Source: Noviherbaspirillum massiliense JC206
Lineage (GTDB): Bacteria > Pseudomonadota > Gammaproteobacteria > Burkholderiales > Burkholderiaceae_D
Direction of reading: 5' to 3'
NCBI RefSeq assembly: GCF_000312045.1
Contig: NZ_HE978634.1
Location: 218,436-282,435, forward strand
DNA: 64,000 nucleotides
In this document: positions 30,181 through 39,575 of the stretch, piece after piece
Numbering within the stretch: the stretch's first letter is position 1
How the letters are laid out: every line of letters begins with the position of its first letter
Notes under the pieces: model-generated
Database searches by the model: none
Seen by the model: the letters and a program-made list of their open reading frames with translations, nothing else
What the model was told of the DNA's origin: nothing
Made by a program: the position numbers and the translations under genes

Positions 30181-31259
30181 TGGTCGAATCTCCTCATTGC
30201 CAAACCACAGGCAACCAGAAAGGCCGGCGCTTCCGCCCGCAATTGCTTTTCACGCACGCCAGAGGCCAGTTGCATGCCCTCGAATGGGCTGAAGACCGAT
30301 GTGGGAACCTGCGCCCGTTCGTTGACCAGCTCCACCAGCCCCGGAAGTACTGCACAACCTCCCGCCAGATATATATGATCGACTCGCGTGTAGGGAGTGG
30401 AAGTGAAGAAGAACTGGATGGCTCGGGTAACTTCGAGGGCGGCATTCTCCAGGAATGGATGCAGAAGCTCTCGTTCATAGCCGTCCGGCAGATCCCCGGT
30501 TTTTTTCTTTGACTCCGCGTCTTCAAAAGACAGGCCGTAAGCACGCACTATTTCCTGAGTCAGCTGATTGCCTCCGAAGGGCTGTTCGCGCTCATACACC
30601 GCCTGCCCGTCAAGCAGCATCGATACATGCGTCATCTGGGCGCCGATCTGGAATAGCGCAACGATCTGTCCCTGCCCCCCTTTTGCCGGACGTTCGGCGA
30701 GACGATCAACCACAGCCCGGGCTGCATAAGACTCGATGTCCATCACGATCGGCTTCAATCCGGCCGCCTCGGCCACAGCCACCCGATCTTCGACCTTTTC
30801 CTTGCGAGTAGCAGCGAGCATGACTTCAACATCTTCCGGCGCGCTCGGTGCGGGGCCGATTACATCAAAGTCGAGACTGACCTCATCGAGTGCGAAAGGA
30901 ATGTATTGACTGGCTTCACTTTCCACCTGGACTTCGAGTTCATCCTCGTTCAGTCCACCCGGCAGGACAATCTTTTTGGTGATCACGGATGCCGGCGGCA
31001 TTCCTAGTGCGACATGCTTGGCGCGTGTGCCGCTTTTCTTCCAGACGCGGCGCACCGCTTCGGAGACCTGCTCGATGTTTTCGATATTGCCGTCAACCAC
31101 CGCGCCGCGAGGCAAAGGCTCACTTGCAAGGCGCTCCAGGCGGAATTCGTTCCTCCCCGCCTCGGACAATTCAACAAGCTTGACCCCTGATGAACTGATA
31201 TCCACGCCTACGAGAGGCAGTTTTTTGTTACCGAATAAGAAACCCAGATCTAAGCTCAA
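30177..31259 (-). CDS. pilM: Type IV pilus actin-like ATPase PilM
   Basis: A 360-residue cytoplasmic protein with an actin/FtsA fold: phosphate-1 motif VGVDISSSGVKLVEL, and LAGGCAVLPGLVELV for the adenosine-binding loop. It binds the PilN tail and links the motor to the periplasmic complex. The start is an unusual TTG (TTG AGC TTA GAT) supported by a strong GGGGAGG Shine-Dalgarno sequence about ten bases upstream and by alignment with the family N-terminus. First gene of pilMNOPQ-aroKB-dgt. Confidence 0.95.
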   Translation of the reverse strand: MSLDLGFLFGNKKLPLVGVDISSSGVKLVELSEAGRNEFRLERLASEPLPRGAVVDGNIENIEQVSEAVRRVWKKSGTRAKHVALGMPPASVITKKIVLPGGLNEDELEVQVESEASQYIPFALDEVSLDFDVIGPAPSAPEDVEVMLAATRKEKVEDRVAVAEAAGLKPIVMDIESYAARAVVDRLAERPAKGGQGQIVALFQIGAQMTHVSMLLDGQAVYEREQPFGGNQLTQEIVRAYGLSFEDAESKKKTGDLPDGYERELLHPFLENAALEVTRAIQFFFTSTPYTRVDHIYLAGGCAVLPGLVELVNERAQVPTSVFSPFEGMQLASGVREKQLRAEAPAFLVACGLAMRRFDQ

Positions 31260-31570
31260 GGGCTACCTCCCCGAAAATGTGGCTTATTGCGTGAACGCAC
31301 CACTTTTTTTGTTGTCGAATCGCGGAATAGCGAATAAGACCGCAAAAAACCTTTTAAAAACCTATATTTAGGCGACACACATCCAACGTTACATTAAATG
31401 CTAGCAACAAGGTTTGCATGGTGTAAAGCAATTTCCTTTGAGTAATTTGTAATTTCGTTGCCAAAACCCCACGCCGTTAACACGCCCTGATCGGATTCCT
31501 CGTTGTCGCATAGCAAGCTTTCTCATGGCTATAATGCAGCGCACATTCACTGACCTCCGCAACTTTCCGC
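31260..31570. other. Divergent intergenic region between pilM and the PBP1A gene (311 bases)
   Basis: This AT-rich gap should hold the promoters of both the pilus operon (leftward) and the PBP1A gene (rightward). A perfect TATAAT lies at 31530-31535, about 36 bases before the PBP1A ATG, without a good -35 box. On the plus strand, GTGG (31279-31282) and CCAC (31299-31302) flank an inner GCGTGAACGC stem and are followed by seven T's, so this could terminate plus-strand transcripts antisense to pilM. I see no convincing coding sequence. Confidence 0.5.
31530..31535 (+). promoter_or_regulatory. -10 element of the PBP1A gene
   Basis: A perfect TATAAT on the plus strand, 36 bases upstream of the ATG at 31571. 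No good TTGACA-like box lies at 16-18 bases, so an activator or a weak -35 would be needed. Confidence 0.45.
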
Positions 31571-33916
31571 ATGTCTTCTCAAAATTCTTCAGGCCGCACT
31601 TCGGGCACGTCCAAATCTTCCTTTCCAGTGTGGGCACGCGTGGTACTCGGCATCCTGGGCGGGCTCTTCGGCTTGGGCCTTGCGGGCATCCTGGTCATCG
31701 GTTTTGCATTGGCCATGGCCTATCCGAATCTGCCAGCACTTGATTCGCTGACGGATTACCGGCCAAAGATCCCGCTGAGAATCTATTCCGCGGATAACGT
31801 GCTGCTCGGCGAATTCGGGGAAGAGCGCCGCAACCTGGTGCGCATCAAGGATGTGCCGGACATCATGAAAAAGGCGGTGCTCGCGATCGAAGATGACCGC
31901 TTCTATGAGCATGGCGGGGTGGACTATATCGGCATCGTACGCGCTGCCGTGCACAACCTGTCTGGCGGTGCCAAGCAAGGTGCGTCGACCATCACGCAAC
32001 AGGTCGCCCGCAATTTCTTCCTGACCAGCGAGCAGACCTTCAAGCGCAAGATCTATGAAGTCCTGCTGGCCTGGAAGATTGAAAAGAATCTGTCGAAAGA
32101 CCAGATTCTTGAGGTCTACATGAACCAGATCTACCTGGGCCAGCGCGCATATGGATTCGCATCCGCAGCCCAGATCTATTTCGGCAAGAAGCTGCAAGAC
32201 CTGACCGTCGCCGAAGCGGCAATGCTGGCCGGCCTGCCGAAAGCGCCCTCGGCCTACAACCCTGTCGCCAACCCCAAACGAGCGCGTGCCCGCCAGCAGT
32301 ACATTCTGGAGCGGATGTACAACCTCGGGTATATCAATCAGGCCGACTATGAGGCTGCCAAGAATCAGGTGCTCAAAATCAAGACCGACAGCAGCGAGTT
32401 TGGCATTCATGCCGAATACGTCGCCGAGATGACGCGCCAGCTGGTCTACGAACAATTCAAGGACGATACCTACACCCGAGGCCTGAACGTCTATACGACG
32501 ATCACGAAAGCGGATCAGGATGCGGCTTATCTGGCGTTGCGGCGCGGGGTGATGGATTACGAGCGCCGCCATGGATATCGCGGGCCGGAAGGCTATATGG
32601 AAATTCCGGCATCGAAGGATGAGGCCGAGAATGCGATCGAAGTGGAACTGGCGGAGCATCCGGATAGCGATGACATTGTGGCAGCCGTCGTGCTCGATGC
32701 CTCGCCTAAACAAGTTCGCGCCATGCTGTCCTCGGGCGAGGAAATCACCATCTCCGGCAATGGTTTGAGTTTCGCCGCCAATTTACTTAGCACCAAGGCG
32801 CCGCCCAACCGCCGCATCAGGCGCGGCGCCATCATCCGCGTGACGCCCGAGGGGCAATCATGGGCCATCACCCAGATGCCGGAAGTCGAAGCGGCATTCG
32901 TAGCCGCCAATACCACCGACGGCTCGATCCGCGCCCTGGTAGGCGGCTTCGACTACAACCGCAGCAAGTTCAACCATGTGACTCAGGCATGGCGCCAGCC
33001 GGGCTCTTCCTTCAAGCCCTTCATTTACTCGGCGTCGCTGGAAAAAGGCATGTCACCGGCAACCGTGATCAACGATGCGCCGCTCAGTTTCGATGCAGGC
33101 CAGACCGGCGGCCAGGCGTGGGAACCGAAGAACTATGACGGTAAGTATGAAGGGCCGATGACGATGCGCAAGGGCCTGACCAAGTCGAAGAACATGATTT
33201 CGATCCGCATTTTGGACAAGATCGGCCCCAAGTACGGACAGGAATATGCAACCCGTTTCGGCTTCGATGCCGACAAGAACCCGCCTTACCTGACGCTTGC
33301 TCTCGGCGCCGGCGCGGTCACCCCGCTGCAGATGGCAGGTGCTTACGCAGTGTTTGCCAACGGGGGATACAAGGTCAATCCGTACATCATTTCCAAGATC
33401 ACGGATGCCAATGGCAAGGTCTTGCTGCAAGTGGATCCCGACAAGGCCGGCAATGAAGCGAATCGGGTGATCGACGAGCGCAACGCCTTTCTGATGGACA
33501 GCATGCTGAAAGACGTCGTCAAGCATGGCACGGCGATGAAGGCGCTGGTGTTGAAGCGCCCGGATATCGCCGGCAAGACCGGCACCACAAACGACTCGAT
33601 GGATGCCTGGTTTGCCGGGTATCACCCGAAGATCGTCGGCGTGGCCTGGATCGGATTTGACCAGCCGAAGAATCTGGGCAACCGGGAAACCGGCGGCGGA
33701 CTGGCGTTGCCGATCTGGATCAGCTACATGCAAAAGGCTTTGAAAGATTTGCCCATCGAGGATCGGGTCGCACCGGAAGGCATCATCTATGCGAATGGTG
33801 ATTTCTATTACGCCGAGAATCCACCGGGCATGGGTGTACGCAGTGTCGGCGTGGATGAACAAGCACCGACGGAAGAAGAAAAAACCAAGGACGAGGTAAA
33901 GAACGAATTGTTCTGA
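31571..33916 (+). CDS. mrcA: Penicillin-binding protein 1A (bifunctional transglycosylase/transpeptidase)
   Basis: The 781-residue protein polymerises and cross-links peptidoglycan. After a membrane anchor (about 20-45), the GT51 glycosyltransferase domain carries EDDRFYEHGG (catalytic Glu) and ASTITQQVARNFF. An OB-like insert follows, then the transpeptidase domain with SxxK at GSSFKPF, SKN at TKSKNMIS and KTGTT in IAGKTGTTNDS. Length matches class A PBP1A. It is divergent from pilM, as in many proteobacteria, and followed by a strong terminator. Confidence 0.97.
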   Translation: MSSQNSSGRTSGTSKSSFPVWARVVLGILGGLFGLGLAGILVIGFALAMAYPNLPALDSLTDYRPKIPLRIYSADNVLLGEFGEERRNLVRIKDVPDIMKKAVLAIEDDRFYEHGGVDYIGIVRAAVHNLSGGAKQGASTITQQVARNFFLTSEQTFKRKIYEVLLAWKIEKNLSKDQILEVYMNQIYLGQRAYGFASAAQIYFGKKLQDLTVAEAAMLAGLPKAPSAYNPVANPKRARARQQYILERMYNLGYINQADYEAAKNQVLKIKTDSSEFGIHAEYVAEMTRQLVYEQFKDDTYTRGLNVYTTITKADQDAAYLALRRGVMDYERRHGYRGPEGYMEIPASKDEAENAIEVELAEHPDSDDIVAAVVLDASPKQVRAMLSSGEEITISGNGLSFAANLLSTKAPPNRRIRRGAIIRVTPEGQSWAITQMPEVEAAFVAANTTDGSIRALVGGFDYNRSKFNHVTQAWRQPGSSFKPFIYSASLEKGMSPATVINDAPLSFDAGQTGGQAWEPKNYDGKYEGPMTMRKGLTKSKNMISIRILDKIGPKYGQEYATRFGFDADKNPPYLTLALGAGAVTPLQMAGAYAVFANGGYKVNPYIISKITDANGKVLLQVDPDKAGNEANRVIDERNAFLMDSMLKDVVKHGTAMKALVLKRPDIAGKTGTTNDSMDAWFAGYHPKIVGVAWIGFDQPKNLGNRETGGGLALPIWISYMQKALKDLPIEDRVAPEGIIYANGDFYYAENPPGMGVRSVGVDEQAPTEEEKTKDEVKNELF

Positions 33917-33935
33917 CCGCGCGATTCAAGAAGAA

Positions 33936-33970
33936 GCCGGAGCATTGGGGAAATGCTCCGGCCTTTTTTT
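33936..33970 (+). terminator. Intrinsic terminator after the PBP1A gene
   Basis: GCCGGAGCATT (33936-33946) pairs with AATGCTCCGGC (33952-33962) and is followed by CTTTTTTT. The T-run touches the last codon of the convergent cyaY gene. Confidence 0.88.
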
Positions 33971-34310
33971 ATTGGCGCCGGGCGTCGAGAATGACCGGGG
34001 TGCCGCTTTGCTCGCTAACCACTTTTGACAATGCGGCAAACAGTTCGGACCCATCGCGCGTATTCTTCCAGACCCCGCCTTCATGGCGATAATGGAAGCC
34101 GCCGGATCTCGCTGCGACCCAGATCTCCTGCATCGGCTCCTGGCTATTGACGATGATTTTCGAGCCGTTGTCGACGAACTCGATTTCCATCACATTGCCG
34201 CTGCGGCTGCATTCTACGTCCAGATCGCTGTCGCTCGATGCCCGTTCCAGCGCGGCTTCGATATCGTTCAGGGTCGCTTCCGCCAAGGCCAGGAATTCCG
34301 ATTCAGTCAT
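33969..34310 (-). CDS. cyaY: Iron-sulfur cluster assembly protein CyaY (frataxin)
   Basis: The 113-residue protein has the frataxin fold: an acidic first helix (MTESEFLALAEATLNDIEAALE, the iron-binding ridge) followed by a beta-sheet with VMEIEFVDNGSKIIVNSQEPMQEIWVAA and the terminal helix LFAALSKVV. It modulates the IscS desulfurase in Fe-S assembly. It is divergent from lptM-lysA, a common proteobacterial arrangement. Confidence 0.95.
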   Translation of the reverse strand: MTESEFLALAEATLNDIEAALERASSDSDLDVECSRSGNVMEIEFVDNGSKIIVNSQEPMQEIWVAARSGGFHYRHEGGVWKNTRDGSELFAALSKVVSEQSGTPVILDARRQ

Positions 34311-34351
34311 GCTACACTCCGGTGAGTTTTATCCAAATCGTGATTCTAATC

Positions 34352-34549
34352 GTGAAGTCTCTCCCTGATTTGTCGCGCCCTGGTTTGCTTGCCATTGCAG
34401 TTTCCCTCAGCCTGCTCGCCGGATGTGGCCAGAAGGGGCCGCTGTTCCTTCCCAAGCCGCAGCCGGATAAGACCGCGACTCCCCCCGCCATCCCGGCGCC
34501 GGCGTCTCCTGCGACTGCAACGCCAAGCGATACTCCAGCCTCTCGATAA
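34352..34549 (+). CDS. lptM: LPS translocon maturation chaperone LptM (YifL-like lipoprotein)
   Basis: A small lipoprotein with the lipobox SLLAGCGQKGPLFLPK; the CGQKGPL(Y/F)LP stretch is the LptM hallmark that contacts LptD in the LPS translocon. The tail is Pro/Ala/Thr-rich. The start is a GTG at 34352 (66 residues), or a GTG at 34340 giving four more; no ATG fits. It lies 12 bases before lysA, the usual neighbour. Confidence 0.85.
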   Translation: MKSLPDLSRPGLLAIAVSLSLLAGCGQKGPLFLPKPQPDKTATPPAIPAPASPATATPSDTPASR

Positions 34550-34561
34550 TTGATTGAAACC

Positions 34562-35845
34562 ATGCCGCATTTTTCTTACCAGAACGGCGTTCTGCATGCC
34601 GAGCGCGTTGCCTTGACCGATATTGCCAAGCAATTCGGCTCCCCCACCTATGTCTATTCGAAAGCAGCGCTGGTCGAACATTTCTCCGCCTATGCGAATG
34701 CTTGCAAGAAAAACGGGCGTAACGCAGATACCGCGCTGGTTTGCTATTCGGTGAAATCCAATTCCAACCTGGCGGTTCTGCACCTGCTGAGCAAGCTCGG
34801 CTCAGGCTTTGATATCGTGTCCGGCGGTGAATTGCTGCGCGTGATCGCAGCGGGAGGAAATCCGCGCAAGGTGATCTTTTCCGGCGTCGGCAAGAACGAA
34901 GAAGAAATGCGACTCGCGCTCTCGCACGACATCCTGTGCTTCAACGTGGAGTCGGTGGCAGAGCTGCACCGCCTGAACCAGGTCGCGAAAGAGTTGGGGA
35001 AACGGGCGCCGGTTTCCCTGCGCGTGAATCCGAACGTGGATGCGAAAACTCACCCTTACATTTCCACCGGTCTGAAGGAAAACAAGTTCGGCATCGCATA
35101 TGAAGATGCTCTGCTCACCTATCGGACCGCGGCCGGCATGTCGAACATCAAGGTGGTCGGCATCGATTGCCACATCGGATCGCAATTGCTGGATGACGCT
35201 CCCTTGCTGCAAGCGCTCGACAAGGTGATCGAATTGGTCGACCAGCTGGCGGAAGAAGGCATCGTTCTGCACCACTTGGACATCGGCGGCGGCATCGGCA
35301 TTACGTACGACCAGGAAAGGCCAGTCGCCATCGGTGCCTATCTGGACCGTTTGTTTGCCAGGGTGGATCAGTGGCGTCAGCGCCGACACAATGGCAGCCC
35401 GATTCAAGTCATGTTTGAGCCCGGCCGCTCGATTGCAGGCAATGCCGGCATCCTGCTGACCAAGGTCGAATACCTGAAGCATGGCGAGACAAAGAATTTC
35501 GCCGTGGTCGATGCGGCGATGAATGACCTGATGCGGCCGGCGATGTATGAGGCATGGCATGCCGTGCAGCCGGTGCTGCAGCGCACGTCGGCAGTGCAGA
35601 CCTACGATGTGGTCGGACCGGTATGCGAGTCGGGCGACTGGCTGGCGCGCGGCCGCGCACTGGCGATCGAGCAAGGCGACCTGCTCGCCATCATGTCGGC
35701 CGGCGCGTACGGCATGAGCATGGCTTCGAACTACAATACCCGGGGCCGGGCTGCTGAGGTTCTGGTGGATGGCGACCGGGTGCATCTGGTTCGCAAGAGG
35801 GAGGTTCCGGAGAACCTGTTCGCTCTGGAATCGATTGTGGATTGA
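34562..35845 (+). CDS. lysA: Diaminopimelate decarboxylase
   Basis: A 427-residue fold-III PLP enzyme that makes lysine from meso-diaminopimelate. The PLP Lys is in CYSVKSNSNLAVL, with HIGSQL, GGGIGI, EPGRSI and the C-terminal CESGDWL active-site block. Start ATG at 34562 chosen: MPHFSYQNGVLHAE fits the family, while a TTG four codons upstream directly abuts the lptM stop. Confidence 0.97.
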   Translation: MPHFSYQNGVLHAERVALTDIAKQFGSPTYVYSKAALVEHFSAYANACKKNGRNADTALVCYSVKSNSNLAVLHLLSKLGSGFDIVSGGELLRVIAAGGNPRKVIFSGVGKNEEEMRLALSHDILCFNVESVAELHRLNQVAKELGKRAPVSLRVNPNVDAKTHPYISTGLKENKFGIAYEDALLTYRTAAGMSNIKVVGIDCHIGSQLLDDAPLLQALDKVIELVDQLAEEGIVLHHLDIGGGIGITYDQERPVAIGAYLDRLFARVDQWRQRRHNGSPIQVMFEPGRSIAGNAGILLTKVEYLKHGETKNFAVVDAAMNDLMRPAMYEAWHAVQPVLQRTSAVQTYDVVGPVCESGDWLARGRALAIEQGDLLAIMSAGAYGMSMASNYNTRGRAAEVLVDGDRVHLVRKREVPENLFALESIVD

Positions 35846-35860
35846 GCGCCGCCGCCAAGA

Positions 35861-36631
35861 ATGGTACGGCATCGACGAATGATCCGAATGCCCTCCTGGC
35901 GGCTACCATTCCTGACGCTCTGCCTCCTTTCTCCCTGCGCACATGGGGCGCATCCGCTGGTCACCGAAGACAGCGGCACCCAGGACAAGGGCAATCATCA
36001 AATCGAGCTCAATACCGATTGGGCTGGCACAAGCAGTGACAGAACCGGCAAGGCTGGCTTCACCTATACCTATGGTGTGACACGCGAGCTTGATGCGCTG
36101 GTGAACATGCCGGTCGGCATTTCTGGGCCTTCCGGCCTGAATGACTTGTCGGTAGGCCTGAAATGGCGGGCGCTGGAAAATGGCCCGGCGAGCTTCGCGA
36201 TCAAACCGGAACTTTTGCTGCCAAGCGGGAATGAAAACAAGGGTTTGGGCAATGGCCGCACGAGCGCCGCACTTACCTTCGTGGCATCCTACGAGACAGG
36301 GCCATGGCAATGGCATGGCAATATTGCCGCGACAGTCAATCGCTTCGGACTGCAAGAAGACCGGGAAGCGAACCGCCGTGTCATATGGCGCGCGTCGACG
36401 GCGATCATCTACGCTCTTGGCGAACACTGGAAGTGGTTATTGGATACCGGCTTGGCACAGGACCCGGCCAAAGCCAGCAGTGCGCATCCAGGATATATCG
36501 TGACCGGCGGGATTTATTCGCCGCGTGAAGACCTGGATCTCGATGCCGGTATCAGATTTGGTCTGCCATGCAGCAAGTGCACTGAGCAGCCGGGCCATCA
36601 GGTTGGAGTCGGCTTGACCTGGCGCTTCTGA
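35861..36631 (+). CDS. Predicted outer-membrane beta-barrel (MetA-pathway/transporter-like family)
   Basis: A 256-residue protein with a signal peptide (hydrophobic PFLTLCLLSPCAHG, cleavage near 29) and alternating strands ending in a terminal Phe (VGVGLTWRF), the usual barrel signature. The pattern resembles the Phenol_MetA_deg/transporter family. A CSKC pair near the C-terminus could form a disulfide or bind metal. The start could also be Met7 (35879) or Met10 (35888). It follows lysA by 15 bases but probably has an unrelated job. Function unknown. Confidence 0.6.
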   Translation: MVRHRRMIRMPSWRLPFLTLCLLSPCAHGAHPLVTEDSGTQDKGNHQIELNTDWAGTSSDRTGKAGFTYTYGVTRELDALVNMPVGISGPSGLNDLSVGLKWRALENGPASFAIKPELLLPSGNENKGLGNGRTSAALTFVASYETGPWQWHGNIAATVNRFGLQEDREANRRVIWRASTAIIYALGEHWKWLLDTGLAQDPAKASSAHPGYIVTGGIYSPREDLDLDAGIRFGLPCSKCTEQPGHQVGVGLTWRF

Positions 36632-37254
36632 CTCTGTGCCTGCTGCTGGCGCCAGTAAATGACGCGCACCAGAAGCAGCAGCGCGACGATGATGCCGAAT
36701 AGGATCGGCTGGGCAAAGTCATTCTTGCCGGCCTTCATCCACCAGAAATGCAGTATGCCCAATGGTGCGATCAGGTAAATCGCGCGATGCAGCCGCTGCC
36801 AGCGCTGCGCACCCAAGCGCCTCACCATGGCATTCGTACTCGTTGCCGCCAGCGGGATCAGCAGCACGAAGGCACAAAAGCCCACCGTAATGAACGGGCG
36901 CTTGAGCACATCCTTCCACATTTCCCGCACATCGAAGAAATGGTCGAACCAGAGGAAGGTGATGAAGTGCAGTGCCGCGTAAAAGAAGGCAACCAAGCCC
37001 AGCATGCGGCGCAGCTTGATCAACCAGTTCCATTTGCTCAGTCGCCGCAGCGGCGTGACTGCCAGCGTCAGGCAGAGGAAATACAAGGTCCAGTCGCCGG
37101 TATTGCGGGTGATAAATTCGATCGGATTGGCGCCGAGCTGGTCGGTGAAGGCAAACACGACCACGCGCAAGAAAGGCAGCAAGGCTGTGGCGAACAGTGC
37201 GAACTTGATGATCTTGAGTTGAGTCTGGGCAGGATTGAACATGAATATCGCCAT
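36598..37254 (-). CDS. msrQ: Haem-binding membrane subunit MsrQ of the methionine sulfoxide reductase system
   Basis: A 218-residue membrane protein with six predicted helices, of the ferric-reductase-like family. Conserved haem His candidates occur in ALHFITFLWF and WQRLHRAIYLIAPLGILHF. MsrQ feeds electrons from the quinone pool/flavin to MsrP. The start is MAIFMFNPAQ (37254, or Met5 at 37242). Its 3' end overlaps the end of the convergent barrel gene by 34 bases. It follows msrP on the same strand. Confidence 0.93.
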   Translation of the reverse strand: MAIFMFNPAQTQLKIIKFALFATALLPFLRVVVFAFTDQLGANPIEFITRNTGDWTLYFLCLTLAVTPLRRLSKWNWLIKLRRMLGLVAFFYAALHFITFLWFDHFFDVREMWKDVLKRPFITVGFCAFVLLIPLAATSTNAMVRRLGAQRWQRLHRAIYLIAPLGILHFWWMKAGKNDFAQPILFGIIVALLLLVRVIYWRQQQAQSQKRQVKPTPT

Positions 37255-37319
37255 GGAACGGGAGTGACACCGGCAGCAGAGATGCGGGGATGACCGCTGC
37301 TGCCGGAGCAGCTCGACCA

Positions 37320-38300
37320 TCAGAAGAACTTCTTCAAATCCATTCCGGCATACAGGGAAGCGACTTCGCTGTAACCGTTGAACATGAGAGTCTTGCGCTT
37401 GCGCGTAAAAAATCCGTCCTCCCCAATGCGGCGCTCGGTGGCCTGCGACCAGCGCGGGTGGTCCACTTCCGGATTCACGTTCGAATAAAAGCCGTATTCC
37501 TGCGGGGCGGCGATATTCCAGGCGGTGCGCGGCTGCTCCCTCACAAACCGGATCTTCACGATCGATTTGGGGGACTTGAAGCCGTACTTCCATGGCACGA
37601 CGATGCGCACCGGGGCGCCATTCTGATTGGGCAGAACTTCGCCGTACATGCCAAGCGTCAGGAGCGTCAGGCGATGGTTTGCCTCATCCAGCCGCAGGCC
37701 TTCGACATAAGGCCACTCCAGCACAGGGCTGCGCAAGCCCGGCATCTGCTTCTTGTCGGCGAGCGTGACGAATTCGACGTATTTCGCATTGCCATTCGGC
37801 TCGACTTTCCTGATCAGCTCGGACAAGGAATAGCCAATCCAGGGAATGACCATCGACCAGCCTTCGACGCAGCGCAAGCGGTAGACCCGCTCTTCCAGCG
37901 GGGCCAGCTTGAGCAGGCTATCGATATCCAGGGTCATCGGCCGCTTGACTTCGCCTTCGATGGCGATCGTCCAGGGGCGAGTCTTGAGCGCGTCGGCGTT
38001 ACGTGAGGGCTCGGTCTTGTCGGTGCCGAATTCGTAGAAATTGTTATAGGTGGTCGCGTCCTTGAAGGACGTCACCTTGTCCATGATGACGTAGGCGGGA
38101 TTGGCAGTTGCAGCAAGCTTCTGTGCGCCTGTCGTTTGCGCGAACGCCTCGCGCGTCGCCATGTCTGCGAGCGCACCGCCGGCTATCGAGCCGACGGCAA
38201 GCTGCTTCAGGAAAGTTCGACGCGATTCGAACAGCTCACGCGGCGTGATTTCAGATGCGCGGGGACAATCGACGCCGTACGAATGTCGCTTGATGAACAT
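37320..38300 (-). CDS. msrP: Protein-methionine-sulfoxide reductase catalytic subunit MsrP (YedY)
   Basis: A 326-residue periplasmic molybdenum enzyme that repairs oxidised methionines. It has a twin-arginine signal ([18 protein letters not shown], cleaved near AFA). The Mo-coordinating Cys is in [14 protein letters not shown], and the [14 protein letters not shown] block is typical. The ATG at 38300 has a GGAG sequence eight bases upstream; a longer start at 38318 is less likely. msrQ follows 65 bases downstream. Confidence 0.96.
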   Translation of the reverse strand: MFIKRHSYGVDCPRASEITPRELFESRRTFLKQLAVGSIAGGALADMATREAFAQTTGAQKLAATANPAYVIMDKVTSFKDATTYNNFYEFGTDKTEPSRNADALKTRPWTIAIEGEVKRPMTLDIDSLLKLAPLEERVYRLRCVEGWSMVIPWIGYSLSELIRKVEPNGNAKYVEFVTLADKKQMPGLRSPVLEWPYVEGLRLDEANHRLTLLTLGMYGEVLPNQNGAPVRIVVPWKYGFKSPKSIVKIRFVREQPRTAWNIAAPQEYGFYSNVNPEVDHPRWSQATERRIGEDGFFTRKRKTLMFNGYSEVASLYAGMDLKKFF

Positions 38301-38370
38301 GGCTGCTCCATGGTGCAAGATTCATTACAAGCTTGGCCTGAATAATGACAACCTTACACCATTTCGCAGA

Positions 38371-39528
38371 TCAGAGTTGGCCGTATGAATGCAGTCCGGA
38401 CAAGAACATGTTGACGCCGAGGAAGGCAAAGGTGGTGACCAGCAGGCCGCCAAGTGCCCACCACGCCGCCACCTGTCCGCGCAAGCCTTTCATCAGGCGC
38501 ATGTGCAGCCAGGCCGCGTAATTGAGCCAGACGATCAGGGCCCAGGTTTCCTTCGGGTCCCACGACCAGTAACCGCCCCAGGCTTCGGCTGCCCACAGTG
38601 CGCCGAGGATAGTAGCAATCGTGAAGAAAGCGAAGCCGACTGCGATCGCCTTGTACATTACGTCATCCAGCAACTCCAGCGAGGGCAGTCGCTCGGCGAG
38701 CACGCCGGACGATTTCAGCAGATAGGCCACTGCCACCATCGCGGCCAGCGCAAAGGTGCCATAGCCGATGAAGTTGGCCGGGACGTGGATTTTCATCCAC
38801 CAGCTTTGCAGCGCCGGCACCAGCGGCTGGATCTCCGAAGCTTCGCGGCTGATCGTGTACCACAGCAGGAAGCCGACCGCGGCGGAAATCACCAGCAGCA
38901 CGAAGGGCCCAAGCTGGCGCGTCGCATAATGCTGCTCATAGTACAAATAGAACAAGGCCGTGATCACGCAGAACAGCACGAACACTTCGTAGAGGTTGGA
39001 GATCGGGATATGGCCGATATCCGGGCCGATCAGATAGGATTCGTACCAGCGCACCAGCATGCCGGTAAAACCCAGCACTACCGCGGACCAGCACAGCTTG
39101 CTGCCTACCGAGGCGCCGAAATCCGAGCGGACAAGGAAGCCGCCCCAGTAAAACAGCGTCGACAGGAAAAACAGGGTGCTCATCCACAGGATCGCGGACT
39201 GACTCGACAGGAAATATTTCAGCAGGAATTTCTGGTTGGCCGCATCCAGCGCGCCGCCGTACAGCGCCGTCGCCGACAATGCCAGGACTGCCAGCAAGGC
39301 CATCAAACCGCGTATCGGCTTCCATTGCCAGCCCAGCCAGGCGAAAGTCGGAACGGACAGAAGCAGAACGGCTTTCTCGTAGTAGTCCATATACGCGCCA
39401 TAACGGCTCAGAGCGAACAGCGCACCTCCCAGCAGCGCGGCGGCAAACAGCCAGTCGATCAGCGTCAGGCGGCGAAAGAAGCCACGCGGCGGCGCATAAG
39501 TCTGCGATTGAGTTTGGGTCAATTCCAT
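38371..39528 (-). CDS. ccsB: Cytochrome c biogenesis protein CcsB (ResC/CcsA type)
   Basis: A 385-residue multi-span protein of System II cytochrome c maturation. The haem-handling WWD motif reads WGGYWSWDPKETWALIVW, flanked by conserved His residues. With ResB it delivers haem to apocytochrome CxxCH motifs in the periplasm. A GGAG Shine-Dalgarno sequence precedes the ATG. It follows resB by 47 bases and precedes msrP. Confidence 0.95.
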   Translation of the reverse strand: MELTQTQSQTYAPPRGFFRRLTLIDWLFAAALLGGALFALSRYGAYMDYYEKAVLLLSVPTFAWLGWQWKPIRGLMALLAVLALSATALYGGALDAANQKFLLKYFLSSQSAILWMSTLFFLSTLFYWGGFLVRSDFGASVGSKLCWSAVVLGFTGMLVRWYESYLIGPDIGHIPISNLYEVFVLFCVITALFYLYYEQHYATRQLGPFVLLVISAAVGFLLWYTISREASEIQPLVPALQSWWMKIHVPANFIGYGTFALAAMVAVAYLLKSSGVLAERLPSLELLDDVMYKAIAVGFAFFTIATILGALWAAEAWGGYWSWDPKETWALIVWLNYAAWLHMRLMKGLRGQVAAWWALGGLLVTTFAFLGVNMFLSGLHSYGQL

Positions 39529-39575
39529 GATTGTCTCCGGTCATTTCCTGGCAGGCTTTTGACGCCTGCCGGGGA

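Noticed and set aside
31401..31637. A 78-codon minus-strand frame with CPKCG and CKPCC motifs
   Set aside because: It overlaps the start of the PBP1A gene on the opposite strand, has no ribosome site, and the cysteines are probably chance in a promoter region.
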